From SLRI01 sp964402505 (lineage in GTDB: Bacteria; Pseudomonadota; Alphaproteobacteria; Geminicoccales; Geminicoccaceae), in NCBI GenBank assembly GCA_964402505.1, contig CAYOCP010000006.1, positions 1-64,000 on the forward strand: DNA of 64,000 bases, read 5' to 3'. A program made the translations under genes and the position numbers. The notes beneath the pieces were generated by a model, which was given only the letters and a program-made list of their open reading frames with translations, was not told where the DNA came from and made no database searches. This document shows positions 8,367-16,591 of this stretch, piece after piece; position 1 is the stretch's first letter; every line of letters starts with the position of its first letter.

Positions 8367-9906
8367 CGTGCTCTCCGTCCGCGAATAGGGTCGGGCGGTT
8401 CAGCAGGCTGTTCGGCACGCCCAAGGTTTCAGCCAACCAGCTCGCGGTCCGGCCAAGGTCGGCAAACTGCGCTGGATCGCCACCGAATTTGGCCACCGTC
8501 TCGAGCCACAGGATCACGTTGCGGACCTCTTCACGCGCCTGAATGCGCGCAAGCGGCGACCGGTAGAGAATCTCGGCGATCGTTCCATCCAGGGCGACCG
8601 CGGGCACCTCCCCGCGGCGGCGGAGAATGGCCAGGGACCGCTGCAGCAGCGGCGTCAGCAGCTCCGTCTGCAGGCGCCCATAGATGGCACCCAAGAGCCG
8701 CGTCATCTCGGCGCTCCGCTCCAGCACCTCTGTCGCCGTCATGCGACGGTCGTTGACGGGTGCGAGCCTGTCGGCGAGCAGGGTATGCCGGATGCGGGTG
8801 CGAAGATCGCTCAGGACCAGCTCGGAGACGTCGAACCGGCCCGGCGCCTGCAACGGTGTCAGACCGGCCGAGCCAACGGCCTTCGGGATGATGCTGCCGG
8901 GAGCCAATCGAATGTTCGCCGGGTTCAGCACACCATCATCCTCGGCCAGCCAGATGCCCGTCACGGCAATGGACGCGTTCTTGAGAACGAGCTCGACCAC
9001 CTTGTTAGCGGTCTTGATGTCGGGCAGTGCGGTCATGACGGGCGAACGCCCGTAGAGCTCGCTGGTACCCTTCATCCAGCGGAACGTCAGGAAGGGCGAC
9101 TGCTCGAAAATGCCCTCGGACAGAACGACGGGGGTTTCGAGAGAACCTTTCTGCGGCGGGAGGATCGCCTGGTACTTGAAACGCGTGCCGATGCTCGTCA
9201 CCGCCTCGACAAGCTCGAGGTCGGTGCCGCGGTTGTCGTCCTGCGGCAGGCGAATCTCATCCAGTTGCCGGCAGCCGCCGAACCTCGCCCGAAGCTGCGC
9301 CAGAGTGACGGTCGTCGATCTGAAATGCCGACGGATAGCGCCGTTCGCGTCGCCGTCGATGTAGATCTCCGCTGCCGGAATGGCCGTGAACTGGAAGGCT
9401 GAAGCGGAGCCGATGGACGCTTCCTCGAACAGCAGTGTCGCCGTGCCGGTCGTCACGAGATCCAGAAAGCACTGGTGGATCTCGACCGCGAAATTCGAGC
9501 GCTCGAAATGACCCTGAAGGCGCAAGGCGGCGGCATCGAGGACGGCGGCTAGCGCATCGGCGTCCAACGGATCGACGTCATGACCCGGCCTGAGTCCGAA
9601 CCAGCGTGACCAAGGCGGCGTCAGCTCCGCGAGGAGGCTGGCCGCCAACTGCTCCACCGCATCGGGTGCCGTGCCATCGAACAGCCGTTCGGCGTGGTTG
9701 GCCCCTGGCTGGAAGGACTGGCCCAGTCCATGCCCCCGCATCGGCAGGGCATAGCCATAACAATCGCGCCACACCGCCTCCCAGGGCAGCCGGCGTTCCC
9801 GAGCGTTCGCGAACTCCGCGAGTAGCGCCGGAATTGACGATCCGATCATGCAGAGCTCCGCGTTCGTGGGATCAGATGTGATAGGTATATATTCCTCATA
9901 CGACAC
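8353..9906 (-). CDS. Portal / head-tail connector protein (T7 gp8-like)
   Basis: The product is about 517 aa, near T7 gp8 (about 536 aa). Visible hallmarks are an N-terminal WRDCYGYALP stretch, LFDGTAPDAVEQLAASLLAELTPP near residue 65, and a long mixed body ending in helical clip and crown regions. It would form the ring through which DNA enters and leaves the head. I chose GTG at 9906 because AAAGGAGG lies 7 bases upstream; the next ATG, 17 codons in, has no comparable site. The start lies two bases from the stop of the preceding gene. Confidence 0.86.
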   Translation of the reverse strand: MSYEEYIPITSDPTNAELCMIGSSIPALLAEFANARERRLPWEAVWRDCYGYALPMRGHGLGQSFQPGANHAERLFDGTAPDAVEQLAASLLAELTPPWSRWFGLRPGHDVDPLDADALAAVLDAAALRLQGHFERSNFAVEIHQCFLDLVTTGTATLLFEEASIGSASAFQFTAIPAAEIYIDGDANGAIRRHFRSTTVTLAQLRARFGGCRQLDEIRLPQDDNRGTDLELVEAVTSIGTRFKYQAILPPQKGSLETPVVLSEGIFEQSPFLTFRWMKGTSELYGRSPVMTALPDIKTANKVVELVLKNASIAVTGIWLAEDDGVLNPANIRLAPGSIIPKAVGSAGLTPLQAPGRFDVSELVLSDLRTRIRHTLLADRLAPVNDRRMTATEVLERSAEMTRLLGAIYGRLQTELLTPLLQRSLAILRRRGEVPAVALDGTIAEILYRSPLARIQAREEVRNVILWLETVAKFGGDPAQFADLGRTASWLAETLGVPNSLLNRPTLFADGEHDGRS

Positions 9907-9908
9907 TG

Positions 9909-10271
9909 TCAAGCCTCCTTTCGCACTCGCAGAAGGTGGCTGAACAACTGCCGCGGCGTGACGATGCCGCGTCCGGCGCAGCGGACGAGGCGCTTGCAGA
10001 GCTCGACACATGTGAACGGCCGCAGCCACGGCAGCGCACTTTGCGAACGCGCGCTACGACAGGCGACGGCGCTGCCGCCGATGGCCGCGAGACTGGCCAT
10101 AAGATCCCGTGGCGGAATGGCGCTCGCCACTTCCAGCTCGAGCCCCCGACCGAGAGGATCGCAGGCGACCCAGCCACCGCCCACCGCCTTGTAGGCGAAG
10201 CAGTGCCGGAATCCGCGCTTGAGCCAGACCAACCGCCAAGCGCTTTTGCACTGAAAGCCGATGACGATCAT
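9909..10271 (-). CDS. Putative permuted papain-fold (YiiX/NlpC-like) protein, first gene of the cassette
   Basis: The product is 120 aa. GFRHCFAYK (His near residue 22) precedes FTCVELCKRL (Cys near residue 87), then a TPRQLFSHLL end. The order His first, then a Cys-x-Glu helix, is that of circularly permuted papain-like proteins (YiiX/LRAT type), where YCSEL-like motifs hold the nucleophile. If active it could cut a peptide, amide or thioester bond, perhaps in cell-wall or head maturation. This is inference from motifs; no search was run. Being promoter-proximal and about 30 bp from the promoter-like site, it would be the first protein made. Confidence 0.5.
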   Translation of the reverse strand: MIVIGFQCKSAWRLVWLKRGFRHCFAYKAVGGGWVACDPLGRGLELEVASAIPPRDLMASLAAIGGSAVACRSARSQSALPWLRPFTCVELCKRLVRCAGRGIVTPRQLFSHLLRVRKEA

Positions 10272-10300
10272 GTCCGTGCCGGAGTGGTTGCGTTCCTTGG

Positions 10301-10329
10301 ATTATAAACCTAGTGACGCCTGAAATCTA
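10301..10329 (-). promoter_or_regulatory. Promoter-like site for the virion cassette
   Basis: On the minus strand a perfect TATAAT (-10, 10301-10306) is preceded at 17 bp by TAGATT (-35-like, 10324-10329, three matches to TTGACA). The area is AT-rich against its surroundings. A weak -35 beside an operator fits a promoter that needs derepression or activation. An AAAYCTAGT direct repeat (10306-10314 and 10323-10331) overlaps it. Confidence 0.5.
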
Positions 10330-10344
10330 GTAAGATAATCTTAC
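10330..10344. promoter_or_regulatory. Perfect 15-bp palindromic operator GTAAGATAATCTTAC
   Basis: Two 7-bp arms (GTAAGAT and ATCTTAC) flank a single central base in the 104-bp gap between the divergent cassette and regulator gene. It directly abuts the cassette's -35-like element and contains GATAAT, a possible -10 for the regulator gene, so a protein bound here could control both. The natural candidate ligand is the HTH protein encoded from 10376. Confidence 0.6.
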
Positions 10345-10375
10345 ATCTATTCCATGAGCGGGAGGAGCGGGCAGG

Positions 10376-11014
10376 ATGTTGACCCACGAGCAAATTTGGC
10401 GAGGCGTCGATCGGCTTGCCCTGCACAACGGCCTCACACCATCGGGTCTGGCCAAGCGTGCCGGCCTCGATCCGACGACGTTCAACAAGAGCAAACGGAT
10501 CACCCACGAAGGCAAGCAGCGCTGGCCAAGCACCGAGAGCCTCTCCAAAATCCTCGATGCAACACAGACGAGCTTCGCGGACTTTGTCGGCCTGATCGAT
10601 CAGGAAGCCGCCACGAAGTCGGCCCCTCCCGACATGCGCCTCAAGTCGATACGCCAGTCGGTCATCTCCGTCGCGAGCTTTGACTCAGCAGGGTTCCCCG
10701 TTGGCAACGAATGGGAGGATATCGAGTTCCCACAAATAGATGATAATCACGCCTATATCATCGAAATAGACAAGTCCAACAAAACATCGTTCCTTCGGGC
10801 CGGTGATTTGGTCGTCATCGCGCCCTCCAGCAGCGTTCGGCGACATGATAGAGTCCTGGTGCTTGCCAGCGATCGCCTCATGCATTTCGCTATACTCAAA
10901 AGAAAAACGATATCTCAAATATCCCTTCAGCCATTGGATAATATCGGCATGGAGTACTCTTTATCGACTAATGCCGTATTATGGATATCTCGAATCATGT
11001 GGATGGGGGGATAA
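10376..11014 (+). CDS. HTH/S24-type transcriptional regulator with degenerate peptidase site
   Basis: The product is 212 aa. An N-terminal HTH (residues about 8-60, GLTPSGLAKRAGLDPTTFNKSKR) is joined to a LexA/S24-like C-terminal domain (about 95-205, with AGDLVVIAPSSSVRRHDRVLVL). In the S24 family the Ser lies in a GDSM-type motif before this GD and the Lys in a later strand. Aligned by eye, the Ser position is Asn (KSNK) and the Lys position Ala (HFAILK), so self-cleavage is unlikely. GGAGGA lies 9 bases before the ATG. The 3' half is clearly AT-richer than neighbouring genes. It diverges from the virion cassette and probably controls it. Confidence 0.8.
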   Translation: MLTHEQIWRGVDRLALHNGLTPSGLAKRAGLDPTTFNKSKRITHEGKQRWPSTESLSKILDATQTSFADFVGLIDQEAATKSAPPDMRLKSIRQSVISVASFDSAGFPVGNEWEDIEFPQIDDNHAYIIEIDKSNKTSFLRAGDLVVIAPSSSVRRHDRVLVLASDRLMHFAILKRKTISQISLQPLDNIGMEYSLSTNAVLWISRIMWMGG

Positions 11015-11090
11015 CCGCACGCCCTGCCCGAAGCGGCGGCTTGCTCCCGAAACCCTTGGCGCCATTGCCGAGACCCTCGGGTGTAGCGCC

Positions 11091-12812
11091 TCAGCCGATC
11101 CAGACCTTGTTGAACTGGTGGTAGCTCGTCGGGTGAGCCGGGTAGTTGTGCACCGTGGTCTTGGCGATGGTGTAGAGCGGCTGCCAGACCGGCAGAAGGA
11201 GGAAGGCGTCGTCGCGCATGATATGCTCGACGCGCTGCATCTTCTCCTTCCTGGCCTCGACATCGAGAATGGCCTCGGCCTCGTCAAGCGCGGCCTCGAA
11301 CTCGGGATTGTTGTAGTGGCTTTCGTTCCAGGGCACGCCGGCGCGGTAGCCGACGGAGAGAACCATGGTGCCGAGCGGGCGGTGGGCCCACGACGTGGCA
11401 CCGAAGGGCGTCTCGGTCCATATCTCCCAGTAGCGCGAGGACGGCATCACATTGATGCCGAGGCGGATACCAGCATCCTGCATCTGGTCGCGCATCGCCT
11501 CGCAGACCGATTGCTGCCAGATGCCGTTGGTGTTGCCGACATCGATGGTGAGATCGATGCCGTCCGGATAGCCGGCTTCCGCGAGCAGCGCCTTGGCCGC
11601 CTCGATGTCACGCTCCAGGGGCGGCAGCGGGAACCATTCGGGATGGACCGGCGCTACATGGTAGTCATCGCCGACATCGCCGGATTCGCCGAAGACCAGC
11701 TCGCGGATTCGCGCCCGATCGAGGCAGAGCTGCATGGCCTGGCGCAGCTTGACGTTGTCGAAGGGTGCGACGTCAACCTGCATCCGGCAGGCCAAGGTCT
11801 GGGCGGTGCGGGCGGGCAGTATCTCGCCGTCCAACGCCTCGGCTAAGGCCAATTGCTCATGACCGAACGAATAAATCGCGTCGACATCGCCGCCGGCGAA
11901 GGCGACGAGCTGATTCTCGGGATCGAAGTTGAAGTAGCGGATACCGTCCAGATAGACCTTGCCTCCCCAGTAGACGAATGGCTTGCCATTGGTCATCTCG
12001 GTCACGCGCTCGAGCGAGCAGCGATCTCCGACCGAGAGTTCCACGAGCCTGTAGGGGCCCGTGCCGATCGGGTTGTCGGAAAACGGCGGCTCGAAGGACG
12101 GATGAAGGATGGCTGCCGGGTAGTTGTAGAGGTCCTCGGGAAAGGAAAGTACCGGCTGCTTGGCATTGAAGCGGATGGTGAGATCGTCGACGATTTCGAT
12201 CGCCCCCTCCCGAAGCCGCTTCTCGGTCTTCGGCGTGCCATCGTCGTCCCTTTCGCCCGTTTCGATGTCGTCGACCAGCGCCGCGATCGACGAGAGGCCG
12301 ACATTGGAGGAGCCGATGGCAGGATCGACCCAGCGCTCGATGTTCCACCGCACATGATCGGCGACGAAGTCGTCACCATTGTGCCACTTGATGCCCGGCC
12401 GAAGGTGGAAGATCCAGGTTTTGAGATCGTCCGATGCCTCCCAGCTTCGGGCGAGCATCGGCCGGGTCACATTGTCCGGTCCGGTCATCGCCAAGTACTC
12501 GACGATATGCCGGGCCTGGTTCGACATCTCCGTCCAACTAAAAGCCGCCGGATCGTCCATGCGCTGCACCATCATGGCGACGGTCAGCACACCGCCCGTT
12601 ACCGCATCCGGATCGTCGGGCGGAAAGGGCATGTCGTCGGCCGCCATGGCCGGCGCCGACAGATCCGCCATGGCGTAGGCGGCCGAAGCAGCGACGCCGA
12701 GCAAGGCGGCGACGCGAACGAACGCACGACGATCCAGACGGCCGCGCGCCATGAGATCGAGGGCCTCGTTGACCTTGGGGTGCAAGCGGTCCGCCGGCTC
12801 GCGCTCCGTCAT
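11091..12812 (-). CDS. ABC transporter substrate-binding protein, family 5 (peptide/opine type), Tat-exported
   Basis: The product is about 573 aa. A twin-arginine signal (LDRRAFVRVAALLG) near residue 30 precedes an SBP_bac_5 body with the usual landmarks: a LARSWEASDDLKTWIFHLRPGIKWHNGD stretch (given here only as position about 120-150), a GTGPYRLVE loop and a late Asp/Trp-rich ligand region. Such proteins bind oligopeptides, nickel, opines or glycosides for ABC import. The ATG at 12812 follows AGGAGGGAGAG. No permease or ATPase genes lie downstream; instead the convergent phage-type regulator ends 77 bp away, so the receptor is orphaned here. Confidence 0.87.
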   Translation of the reverse strand: MTEREPADRLHPKVNEALDLMARGRLDRRAFVRVAALLGVAASAAYAMADLSAPAMAADDMPFPPDDPDAVTGGVLTVAMMVQRMDDPAAFSWTEMSNQARHIVEYLAMTGPDNVTRPMLARSWEASDDLKTWIFHLRPGIKWHNGDDFVADHVRWNIERWVDPAIGSSNVGLSSIAALVDDIETGERDDDGTPKTEKRLREGAIEIVDDLTIRFNAKQPVLSFPEDLYNYPAAILHPSFEPPFSDNPIGTGPYRLVELSVGDRCSLERVTEMTNGKPFVYWGGKVYLDGIRYFNFDPENQLVAFAGGDVDAIYSFGHEQLALAEALDGEILPARTAQTLACRMQVDVAPFDNVKLRQAMQLCLDRARIRELVFGESGDVGDDYHVAPVHPEWFPLPPLERDIEAAKALLAEAGYPDGIDLTIDVGNTNGIWQQSVCEAMRDQMQDAGIRLGINVMPSSRYWEIWTETPFGATSWAHRPLGTMVLSVGYRAGVPWNESHYNNPEFEAALDEAEAILDVEARKEKMQRVEHIMRDDAFLLLPVWQPLYTIAKTTVHNYPAHPTSYHQFNKVWIG

Positions 12813-12942
12813 AGGGTCTCTCCCTCCTGGCAGTTCCGTCCGACTCGTGATCGAACGGGAAGCTTTCATGTCTGATCAGTCAACCTAAAAAGGCTAGAAC
12901 TCTGTCGGAAGACAGGTTTGTCCGTTGCAGGAAAGGTTCGTC

Positions 12943-13608
12943 GTGACGAAGGTTCCCGTTGAAAAGATGCTTGAGACGATCGATCGGCACGCTTCGACGG
13001 TGCAGGCGACGTTGGGTCGCGATCACATTCATCCCCGCGTGATGGCGGCGATCGGCCGGGTGCCGCGGGAGAATTTCGTGCCTGAAACCGACCGCCATCT
13101 GGCTTACGGCGACCACCCGCTGCCGATCGGCCATGGCCAGACCATCTCACAGCCCTTCATCGTCGCGTTGATGACCGATCTGCTCGACCTGCAGGCGCAT
13201 CACCGGGTGCTCGAGGTGGGTACCGGCTGCGGTTATCAGACCGCAGTGCTGGCCGAGCTCGCGCGCGAGATCGACTCGATCGAGGTCGTGCCGGAGCTGG
13301 TGGTCCGGGCGCGGGCCGTGCTGGCGGAGCTGGGCCATAAGCATGTGCGCGTCCATGAAGGCGACGGCCGCCTCGGCTTCGAGGAGCGGGCACCCTTCGA
13401 TCGCATCATTGTGACGGCAGCACCCGAGCGCGTGCCCGAGGCGCTCACCGGCCAGCTCGCATCGAACGGGCGGCTGGTCATCCCGGTGGGGAATGGCCCC
13501 TGGCAGCAGACGCTCGTGGTCATCGACAAGGACGAGGATGGCCACCTCAGGGAGCGACGGACGATCGGCGTCGCCTTCGTCCCGCTGGTCGAGAAAAGCC
13601 CGTCATGA
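12943..13608 (+). CDS. pcm: Protein-L-isoaspartate O-methyltransferase
   Basis: The product is about 221 aa and repairs isoaspartyl residues using S-adenosylmethionine. Signatures: GHGQTISQPFIVALM near residue 65 and the SAM-binding motif VLEVGTGCGYQTAVLAELA near residue 90. I chose GTG at 12943 because GGAAAGG is 6 bases upstream; a TTG at 12925 is a weaker alternative. It diverges from the binding-protein gene and faces the atp12 gene end-to-end. Confidence 0.92.
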   Translation: MTKVPVEKMLETIDRHASTVQATLGRDHIHPRVMAAIGRVPRENFVPETDRHLAYGDHPLPIGHGQTISQPFIVALMTDLLDLQAHHRVLEVGTGCGYQTAVLAELAREIDSIEVVPELVVRARAVLAELGHKHVRVHEGDGRLGFEERAPFDRIIVTAAPERVPEALTGQLASNGRLVIPVGNGPWQQTLVVIDKDEDGHLRERRTIGVAFVPLVEKSPS

Positions 13609-13663
13609 CCGCGACTTCGCGTGCTGGCGGCCGTTCCGCGCCCTGTCCGGCCGGCCGGAGCGC

Positions 13664-14356
13664 TCAGGAAAGCGCTCGACAGTAGGCTTCCGCGGCCGTT
13701 AGGTCCGAACGGAACGCCGCTTGACGCCTCTCCTGCTCGGCTTCGAGACCCCAGCGCTCGATCTCGAAGAGCTCGTCCAGAAGCGCAAGATCGAACGCCA
13801 CCTTCGAGCCGAGCTCGCCCTCAAGGAGGGCGAGACCGAGCACGATCGAGCCGGTCAGGCGGGTCGTCGCGTGCAAGCCGATGAGGTGCCAGTCGTCGAG
13901 CCGACGCGTGATCTGTCCGAGCGCTTCCAGCGACGCGGGGGGTTGCGGCAGCGGGTCGATGTCCGCGGTCACCCGCAAGGGCGCACGCATGCGCCTTGCG
14001 GCCCAGTCGAGCCAAGGCTGCCAGGCCGCCGCCTGCCGCTCGGCGAGCACAGCCGGCGAAGCGGCACGATAGCAGAGAAGATCAGCCTCGGCGTAGCCGA
14101 GGATTTCCGCAACCGCGTCGTCGCGACGCTCGGGCAGCCGGTCGGTCACGGTAGTGACGAGCCGGGTCACCCCCATGGTATCCGGATGAATGGTCTCGCC
14201 CTGCGCCGACCATTCGCCGGCCACGAGCCGTGCCAGCGCCGCGGTCGGCAGGACCAGGAGGCGTCTGCCGGGAGTGTGGATCGGCCGTCGATCCAGGAGC
14301 ACCGTGTGGCCGCCGTGGTCGCGGCTAGTGGTGGCGGTGGTGAAGAAGCGCTTCAT
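13664..14356 (-). CDS. ATP12-family F1-ATPase assembly chaperone
   Basis: The product is 230 aa and starts MKRFFTTATTSRDHGGHTVLLDRRPIHTPG, the conserved ATP12 opening in which the substrate-like LDGRPxxTP motif lies near residue 25. In mitochondria ATP12 holds the F1 alpha subunit before assembly; bacterial homologues occur in Alphaproteobacteria. The start overlaps the HAD gene stop (ATGA at 14353-14356), so the two are coupled. A 7-bp inverted repeat (13658-13664 with 13671-13677) straddles its stop. Confidence 0.87.
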   Translation of the reverse strand: MKRFFTTATTSRDHGGHTVLLDRRPIHTPGRRLLVLPTAALARLVAGEWSAQGETIHPDTMGVTRLVTTVTDRLPERRDDAVAEILGYAEADLLCYRAASPAVLAERQAAAWQPWLDWAARRMRAPLRVTADIDPLPQPPASLEALGQITRRLDDWHLIGLHATTRLTGSIVLGLALLEGELGSKVAFDLALLDELFEIERWGLEAEQERRQAAFRSDLTAAEAYCRALS

Positions 14357-15000
14357 ACAAGGTCGAGCAGGTCGGCCACCCGGTCGATGACATGTGCGGC
14401 ACCGGCGGTGCGCAGCGCCTCGCCAGGGTGGTTGCCATAGCCGACGCCGATGGCATGGCAGCCGGCGAGACGCCCCATCTCGATGTCCCAGGTGGTGTCG
14501 CCGACGATCCAGGTGGCGTCGATGGTGGCACCCGTCTCGCGCATCGCCGCTTCGAGCATGGACGGGTGAGGCTTCGAAGGATGGAGATCCGCCGTTTGCA
14601 GCGTGACGAAGTAGCGTGTCAGCGCGTGTCGCTCGAGGATCCGGACGAGACCGCGCATCGTCTTGCCGGTAGCGACCCCCATCACCATCCCGCGTGCCGC
14701 CAGGGCCTCCAGCGTCTCGATCACGCCCTCGAACAGGGGCTCCTCGTGGTCCGGCAAGGCACAGCGGACCAGAAAAGCCTCTCGATAGGCATCGGCAATG
14801 CGGGCTCCCAGAACCGGATCGTCGTAGCCGAGCAGCATCCGCATGGCCGGCTCCAGTGAAACCCCGACGATGTGCCGAACCTCCTCGGGCGAAGGGGCGG
14901 CGAGGCCGACAGCGGCGAAGGCGTCCTGGGCGCAGGCGACGATGACCGCTTGGCTGTCGACCAGCGTGCCGTCGCAGTCGAAGACGATGAGCTTTGTCAT
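14353..15000 (-). CDS. HAD-superfamily hydrolase, phosphoglycolate phosphatase-like
   Basis: The product is 215 aa. Motif I is FDCDGTLVDS near residue 7, motif II is GVATGKT near residue 110, Lys lies in HPSKPHPSM near residue 146, and motif IV is VGDTTWDIEMG near residue 168. The cap domain of about 60 residues after motif I is typical of Gph/PGMB-type enzymes. It probably removes phosphate from a small metabolite. It is the first gene of a two-gene operon with the ATP12 chaperone, a pairing often seen in Alphaproteobacteria. The ATG at 15000 is followed directly by motif I. Confidence 0.88.
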   Translation of the reverse strand: MTKLIVFDCDGTLVDSQAVIVACAQDAFAAVGLAAPSPEEVRHIVGVSLEPAMRMLLGYDDPVLGARIADAYREAFLVRCALPDHEEPLFEGVIETLEALAARGMVMGVATGKTMRGLVRILERHALTRYFVTLQTADLHPSKPHPSMLEAAMRETGATIDATWIVGDTTWDIEMGRLAGCHAIGVGYGNHPGEALRTAGAAHVIDRVADLLDLV

Positions 15001-15505
15001 GATCCATCGTTCATTTAGCACCCGTAGGTCGCTCCATAAGCCGTCGGGGTCAAGTCCGATCGGCTCCCTCCTCCTTCCCCGCCCCCCGAGCCGGCGGTTG
15101 GCATCGGCATGGCAGCCATGCCGAAAACCGGGTGATGGGGGTCGAGGAGGCGGTGTATCGTTGCGGGTGTCGAGGCTTGCAATGGTCTCCGGAACGAGGA
15201 ATGCGCCGTGAATGAGGGGACCGGGCAAACCCGCTTCTTCCGCCAGCCGGCTCGGCCGGCGGAGGCGGGGAGCGGCGTTGTGCACTTCCGGCGAGCGTGG
15301 CAGAGCCGATGGCTCCACCCGGTTTGCGCCGCCTCACGAAAAGGACGCCGGCCGAAGGGCACCAATCAGTTGCCAAGAGTCGTCAATGGCATCAAGTTGA
15401 CCAATGGTACCGCCATTAGCGACGCTGCAACCCGCGCCGCCTGATCAGGCTGTGGCAACCGAATCGGACCACACCTCTTTTTGCGAGCGCGAACAGGAGA
15501 TCAAG
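15001..15505. promoter_or_regulatory. 505-bp divergent intergenic region with inverted repeat AATGGTACCGCCATT
   Basis: No gene is convincing here; short open frames lack coding character. It must hold the promoters of the HAD/atp12 pair and the sugar-phosphate operon. At 15403-15417 AATGG-TACCG-CCATT forms a short dyad, and just upstream GTCAA and TTGAC (15382-15401) form another, about 90 bp before the tal start. Such dyads could be a LacI/GntR-type operator, but this is speculative. Confidence 0.35.
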
Positions 15506-16591
15506 ATGAAACCGACGCGAGAGCTTCACGATCTTGGGCAGAGCCTGTGGCTCGACAGCTTCACGCGCGAACTTTTAAGCAGCGGGACACTTAAGAGTTA
15601 TATTGATGACTGGTCGGTCACCGGGCTCACCTCCAACCCCACGATTCTCGGACACGCGATCGGCAACAGCACTGGCTATGACGAGGATATCAGACATCTC
15701 TCCTCGTCCGGCAAGTCGGCCGAGGATTTGCTGTTCGACCTGGCGGTCGCCGATCTCGGCCTCGCTGCTGACGCCTTTGAGCCGGTTTTCGACCGCACCG
15801 ACGGGGTGGATGGCTGGGTCTCGCTGGAGGTTTCGCCACTTCTCGCGCACGAAACCGAAAAGACCATTGCCGCCGCCAAGGATCTGCATGCGCGCAGCGG
15901 AAAGCCCAATCTCTTCATCAAGATCCCCGGCACGAAGGAAGGTCTGCCGGCAATCGAGGAAGCCATTTTCGCCGGCGTCCCGGTCAATGTGACGCTGCTC
16001 TTCTCGCGCGAGCACTACGTCGCGGCGGCAGAGGCTTGGCTTCGCGGCGTCGAGCGTCGCATCGAGTCCGGGCTGAACCCCGCAGTCGCTTCAGTCGCGT
16101 CCATCTTCATCAGTCGCTGGGACGTCGCGGTGAAGGACCAGGTTCCGGCCGACATGGCCGACCGGCTCGGTATTGCCATAGCCGGGCGCACCTACAAGGC
16201 CTATCAGGAGTTCCTGGCCTCGCCGCGCGTTCAGCGCGCCGCCAATTTCGGCGCGAGGCCCCAGCGACTCCTCTGGGCCAGCACCGGGACAAAGGATCCC
16301 AAAGCGTCCGATACCCTCTATATCCGGGCACTGGCCGCACCGCTGACCATCAACACCATGCCGGAAGCCACCCTGCACGCCTTCGGCGATCACGGTACGG
16401 TCGATGGCGCCATGGCATTGGACGGCGGCGATTGCGAAACCGTCCTGAACCACTTCGCCGAGGCCGACGTCGACATCGGCGCGCTGGCGGCGCGGCTCCA
16501 GGACGAGGGCGCATCCGCCTTCGCCAAATCCTGGAACGATCTGATGGCCAGCATCGATTCCAAGCGCGCAGCCATCCGCAAGGCGGGATGA
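15506..16591 (+). CDS. tal: Transaldolase
   Basis: The product is 361 aa, matching the longer actinobacterial/alphaproteobacterial transaldolase type. It opens LHDLGQSLWLDSFTRELL and has GLTSNPTIL near residue 35, the Schiff-base lysine region in NLFIKIPGTKEGL near residue 138, and NVTLLFS near residue 165. It moves a three-carbon unit between sedoheptulose-7-P and glyceraldehyde-3-P in the cytoplasm. AGGAGAT lies 6 bases before the ATG, which sets the start inside a longer open frame. It heads the eight-gene pentose phosphate operon. Confidence 0.93.
   Translation: MKPTRELHDLGQSLWLDSFTRELLSSGTLKSYIDDWSVTGLTSNPTILGHAIGNSTGYDEDIRHLSSSGKSAEDLLFDLAVADLGLAADAFEPVFDRTDGVDGWVSLEVSPLLAHETEKTIAAAKDLHARSGKPNLFIKIPGTKEGLPAIEEAIFAGVPVNVTLLFSREHYVAAAEAWLRGVERRIESGLNPAVASVASIFISRWDVAVKDQVPADMADRLGIAIAGRTYKAYQEFLASPRVQRAANFGARPQRLLWASTGTKDPKASDTLYIRALAAPLTINTMPEATLHAFGDHGTVDGAMALDGGDCETVLNHFAEADVDIGALAARLQDEGASAFAKSWNDLMASIDSKRAAIRKAG

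Larger units (their letters stand above)
1380..11014. mobile_element. Compact T7-order podovirus-type virion cassette with divergent repressor-like gene
   Basis: Ten minus-strand genes (9909-10271 down to 1452) form one tightly packed transcription unit between a TATAAT promoter-like site (10301-10306) and a hairpin-T5 terminator (1380-1412). The order portal, scaffold, capsid, tail tube A, tail tube B, small internal protein, large terminase matches the late region of T7-like podoviruses. A divergent HTH regulator starts at 10376. I see no integrase, transposase, polymerase, primase, holin, endolysin, tail fibre, small terminase or large ejection proteins, and no obvious flanking repeats. 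It could be a domesticated particle-making unit, a satellite or a decayed prophage. Confidence 0.8.

Noticed and set aside
1380..11014. Diversity-generating retroelement or integrase within the phage unit
   Set aside because: Bbp-like podoviruses can carry these, so I looked for reverse transcriptase, template/variable repeats and tyrosine or serine recombinase motifs on both strands and saw none.
15001..15505. Small genes in the tal upstream region
   Set aside because: Short frames on both strands lack ribosome sites and family resemblance.
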